Of a stretch of DNA of 46,054 nucleotides, positions 44,937 to 46,054 are shown in pieces. The stretch comes from Syntrophobacter sp. SbD2 (GTDB lineage: Bacteria; Desulfobacterota; Binatia; UBA9968). Location: the NCBI GenBank assembly GCA_945889495.1, contig CAMDBU010000023.1:1-46054 (forward strand). The letters run 5' to 3'. The translations under genes and the position numbers were made by a program. Within the stretch, counting starts at the first letter, position 1. Every line of letters starts with the position of its first letter. The notes under the pieces were generated by a model. That model did no database searches. It had not been told where the DNA came from and worked only from the letters and a program-made list of their open reading frames with translations.

Positions 44937-45911
44937 ATGAGCCATAAAATGTTTCGTCCCTTGCGCATGGTGGTCGTTAGTTGGGCGTTGCTGTGCTCGC
45001 TAGCTCATGGCGCACAGCCCGATCTCACCAAACTCACCGTCGGCTACTCGCCGATCTCGGCGGCGACGCTGCCGTTTTTCATCGCCGTCGAAGAACGGTT
45101 GTTTCAAAAGCATGGCTTGGAAGTGGTGCCGGTGTTTTTCGGCGGTTCGCCGCTGATCAATGCGGCGATCATGGCTGGCGAATTTCCCATCGGTTTGACC
45201 GGCGGCGCGGGGATTATTTCCAGCCAATTGGCCGGCAGCGATCTGACGGTCATCGGCAGTTATTTACAGGTGCTCACCATCGACGGTATGGCGCGGCCGG
45301 GCATCAAGTCGATTGAGGATTTGCGCGGTAAGAAAGTCGCCGTCAGCCGCATCGGCGCGTCGACCTATTTCGCCGGTCTATCGATGCTCGACTCGCGCGG
45401 CATGAAGCCGACTGACGTGGCGTTTATTCAGGCTGGCGGAGTCGGCGAGTCCTATGCCGCGCTGGTCAACGGCGCGGTGGACGGGGCGATGATCGGCTAC
45501 CCGTTTAGTTTGAAAGCTAAGCAGGCCGGCTACGCACTTCTGTTTCGCCCGCCCGACACCGAGTACGGACTCTACCCCAACGCCACCATCGCGGCGCGGG
45601 AGTCTTGGTTGAAGGATCCGCGCAACCGCAAGATCGCCGTGAGCTTCCTGCGCGCCATGGGCGAGGGTTTGCATTTGTCTAAGACGGACGCGGTGGCGAG
45701 CAAGAAAGCGCTGCGCCGCTATACCCGTGTGCAAGACGAGGCGACGCTACAAGGTACATTTGAATTTTTTCAGCCCTATTTCCCGGCGAGTCTGCGAACC
45801 ATAGAAAAGGCGATGGCCAACGCGATCAAGTTTCTCGACCATCCCAAGGCCAAGCAGCTGGATGCCAAGCAAACTTTTAACAATAGCTTTGTCGAAGAAG
45901 CGTTGCGCTAG
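44937..45911 (+). CDS. ABC-type substrate-binding protein (NMT1/SsuA-like)
   Basis: 324 residues, start with GGTGAAAG upstream. Signal peptide RPLRMVVVSWALLCSLAHGAQ. Fold: LTVGYSPISAATLPFFIAVEERLFQKHGLEVVPVFFGG, GKKVAVSRIGASTYFAGLSML and a degenerate tail (FNNSFVEEALR) that lacks the GFID end of its relatives. It lies six bases after the preceding SBP, so two different binding proteins share one mRNA. Last complete gene in the window. Confidence 0.88.
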   Translation: MSHKMFRPLRMVVVSWALLCSLAHGAQPDLTKLTVGYSPISAATLPFFIAVEERLFQKHGLEVVPVFFGGSPLINAAIMAGEFPIGLTGGAGIISSQLAGSDLTVIGSYLQVLTIDGMARPGIKSIEDLRGKKVAVSRIGASTYFAGLSMLDSRGMKPTDVAFIQAGGVGESYAALVNGAVDGAMIGYPFSLKAKQAGYALLFRPPDTEYGLYPNATIAARESWLKDPRNRKIAVSFLRAMGEGLHLSKTDAVASKKALRRYTRVQDEATLQGTFEFFQPYFPASLRTIEKAMANAIKFLDHPKAKQLDAKQTFNNSFVEEALR

Positions 45912-45996
45912 CAGCCCGTGGTGAAAGTCGAGAATGAAGTGGGTAACCGAGGCGATGAGGATCGACAGGAAGAAGAGATCGTGTAGAGTTTATTGC
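45912..45996. other. short gap before the right-edge gene
   Basis: No gene, repeat or terminator is evident. AGGAAGAAGAGATCG near 45967-45981 is purine-rich and could hold a ribosome site for the next start, although the spacing is long. Confidence 0.3.
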
Positions 45997-46054
45997 ATGG
46001 CGATGGGAAAACGAAAACACGAAGAGCAGAGAGGGATGTGGGTGGCGGTGAGCG
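45997..46054 (+). CDS. start of a possible transposase, cut by the window edge
   Basis: Only 19 codons: MAMGKRKHEEQRGMWVAVS. This opening is like that of transposases with the pattern M-G-K-R-K-H-E-E/K-Q-x-x-x-W-V-A (IS1182-like group, from memory). The hit is too short to be sure; an insertion sequence may begin just before it. Confidence 0.35.
   Translation, partial: MAMGKRKHEEQRGMWVAVS

Overview
The window is GC-rich bacterial chromosome with dense genes, many four-base stop/start overlaps, and gaps full of long inverted repeats. It has a PrkA-YeaH-SpoVR module, an orphan DnaE2, and many orphan NMT1/SsuA-type substrate-binding proteins (SBPs) next to amidohydrolases and dehydrogenases. 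This combination suggests an uncultured soil or sediment lineage of the Desulfobacterota/Binatota/Rokubacteria/Tectomicrobia kind. That placement is inferred from gene content only; no marker gene in the window fixes it.

Layout. 1-142: 3' end of a group II intron (domains V and VI). 315-5062 (minus): stress kinase module spoVR, yeaH/DUF444, prkA. 5476-6084: promoter, leader and gene of a NusG/RfaH-type antiterminator. 6424-8096 (minus): anti-sigma factor and ECF sigma factor. 8304-10113 (minus): PPOX protein, cupin and an SBP-like protein without a signal peptide. 10288-17455 (plus, except a SpoIIM-like membrane protein): housekeeping and accessory genes (Lon N-domain protein, HIT protein, enolase-superfamily enzyme, SBP, a MOSC-FKBP-zinc ribbon-EamA operon, YidB, DUF1648). 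17799-21601: DNA repair (tag, dnaE2). 21882-29369: a surface-sugar cluster encoding a CDP-6-deoxyhexose pathway (rfbF, rfbG, C-methyltransferase, epimerase, ketoreductase) plus an O-methyltransferase and two glycosyltransferases, one split by an in-frame stop. A bidirectional terminator closes it. 29476-45911: a catabolic/uptake island in which six NMT1-type SBPs and one Pht5-like SBP-fold protein alternate with two amidohydrolases, twin SDRs, an alpha/beta hydrolase, a 2-hydroxyacid dehydrogenase, an ornithine-cyclodeaminase homologue and a VOC dioxygenase-like protein. The right edge seems to enter a transposase gene.

How the genes work together. The sugar cluster reads as one translationally coupled operon that makes and attaches a C- and possibly O-methylated 6-deoxyhexose. 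The SBP island has no ABC permease or ATPase gene, so the SBPs either share a transporter encoded elsewhere or act as ligand sensors or scavengers. Each SBP sits beside an enzyme that could act on its ligand; the ligands cannot be read from the sequence.

The most unusual signals are: the orphan SBP expansion with a shared C-terminal tail; palindromic repeats inserted in frame into two proteins (DnaE2 and an SBP signal peptide); nested repeats in one gap; two genes broken by single in-frame stops; and several enzymes lacking a family-defining catalytic residue.
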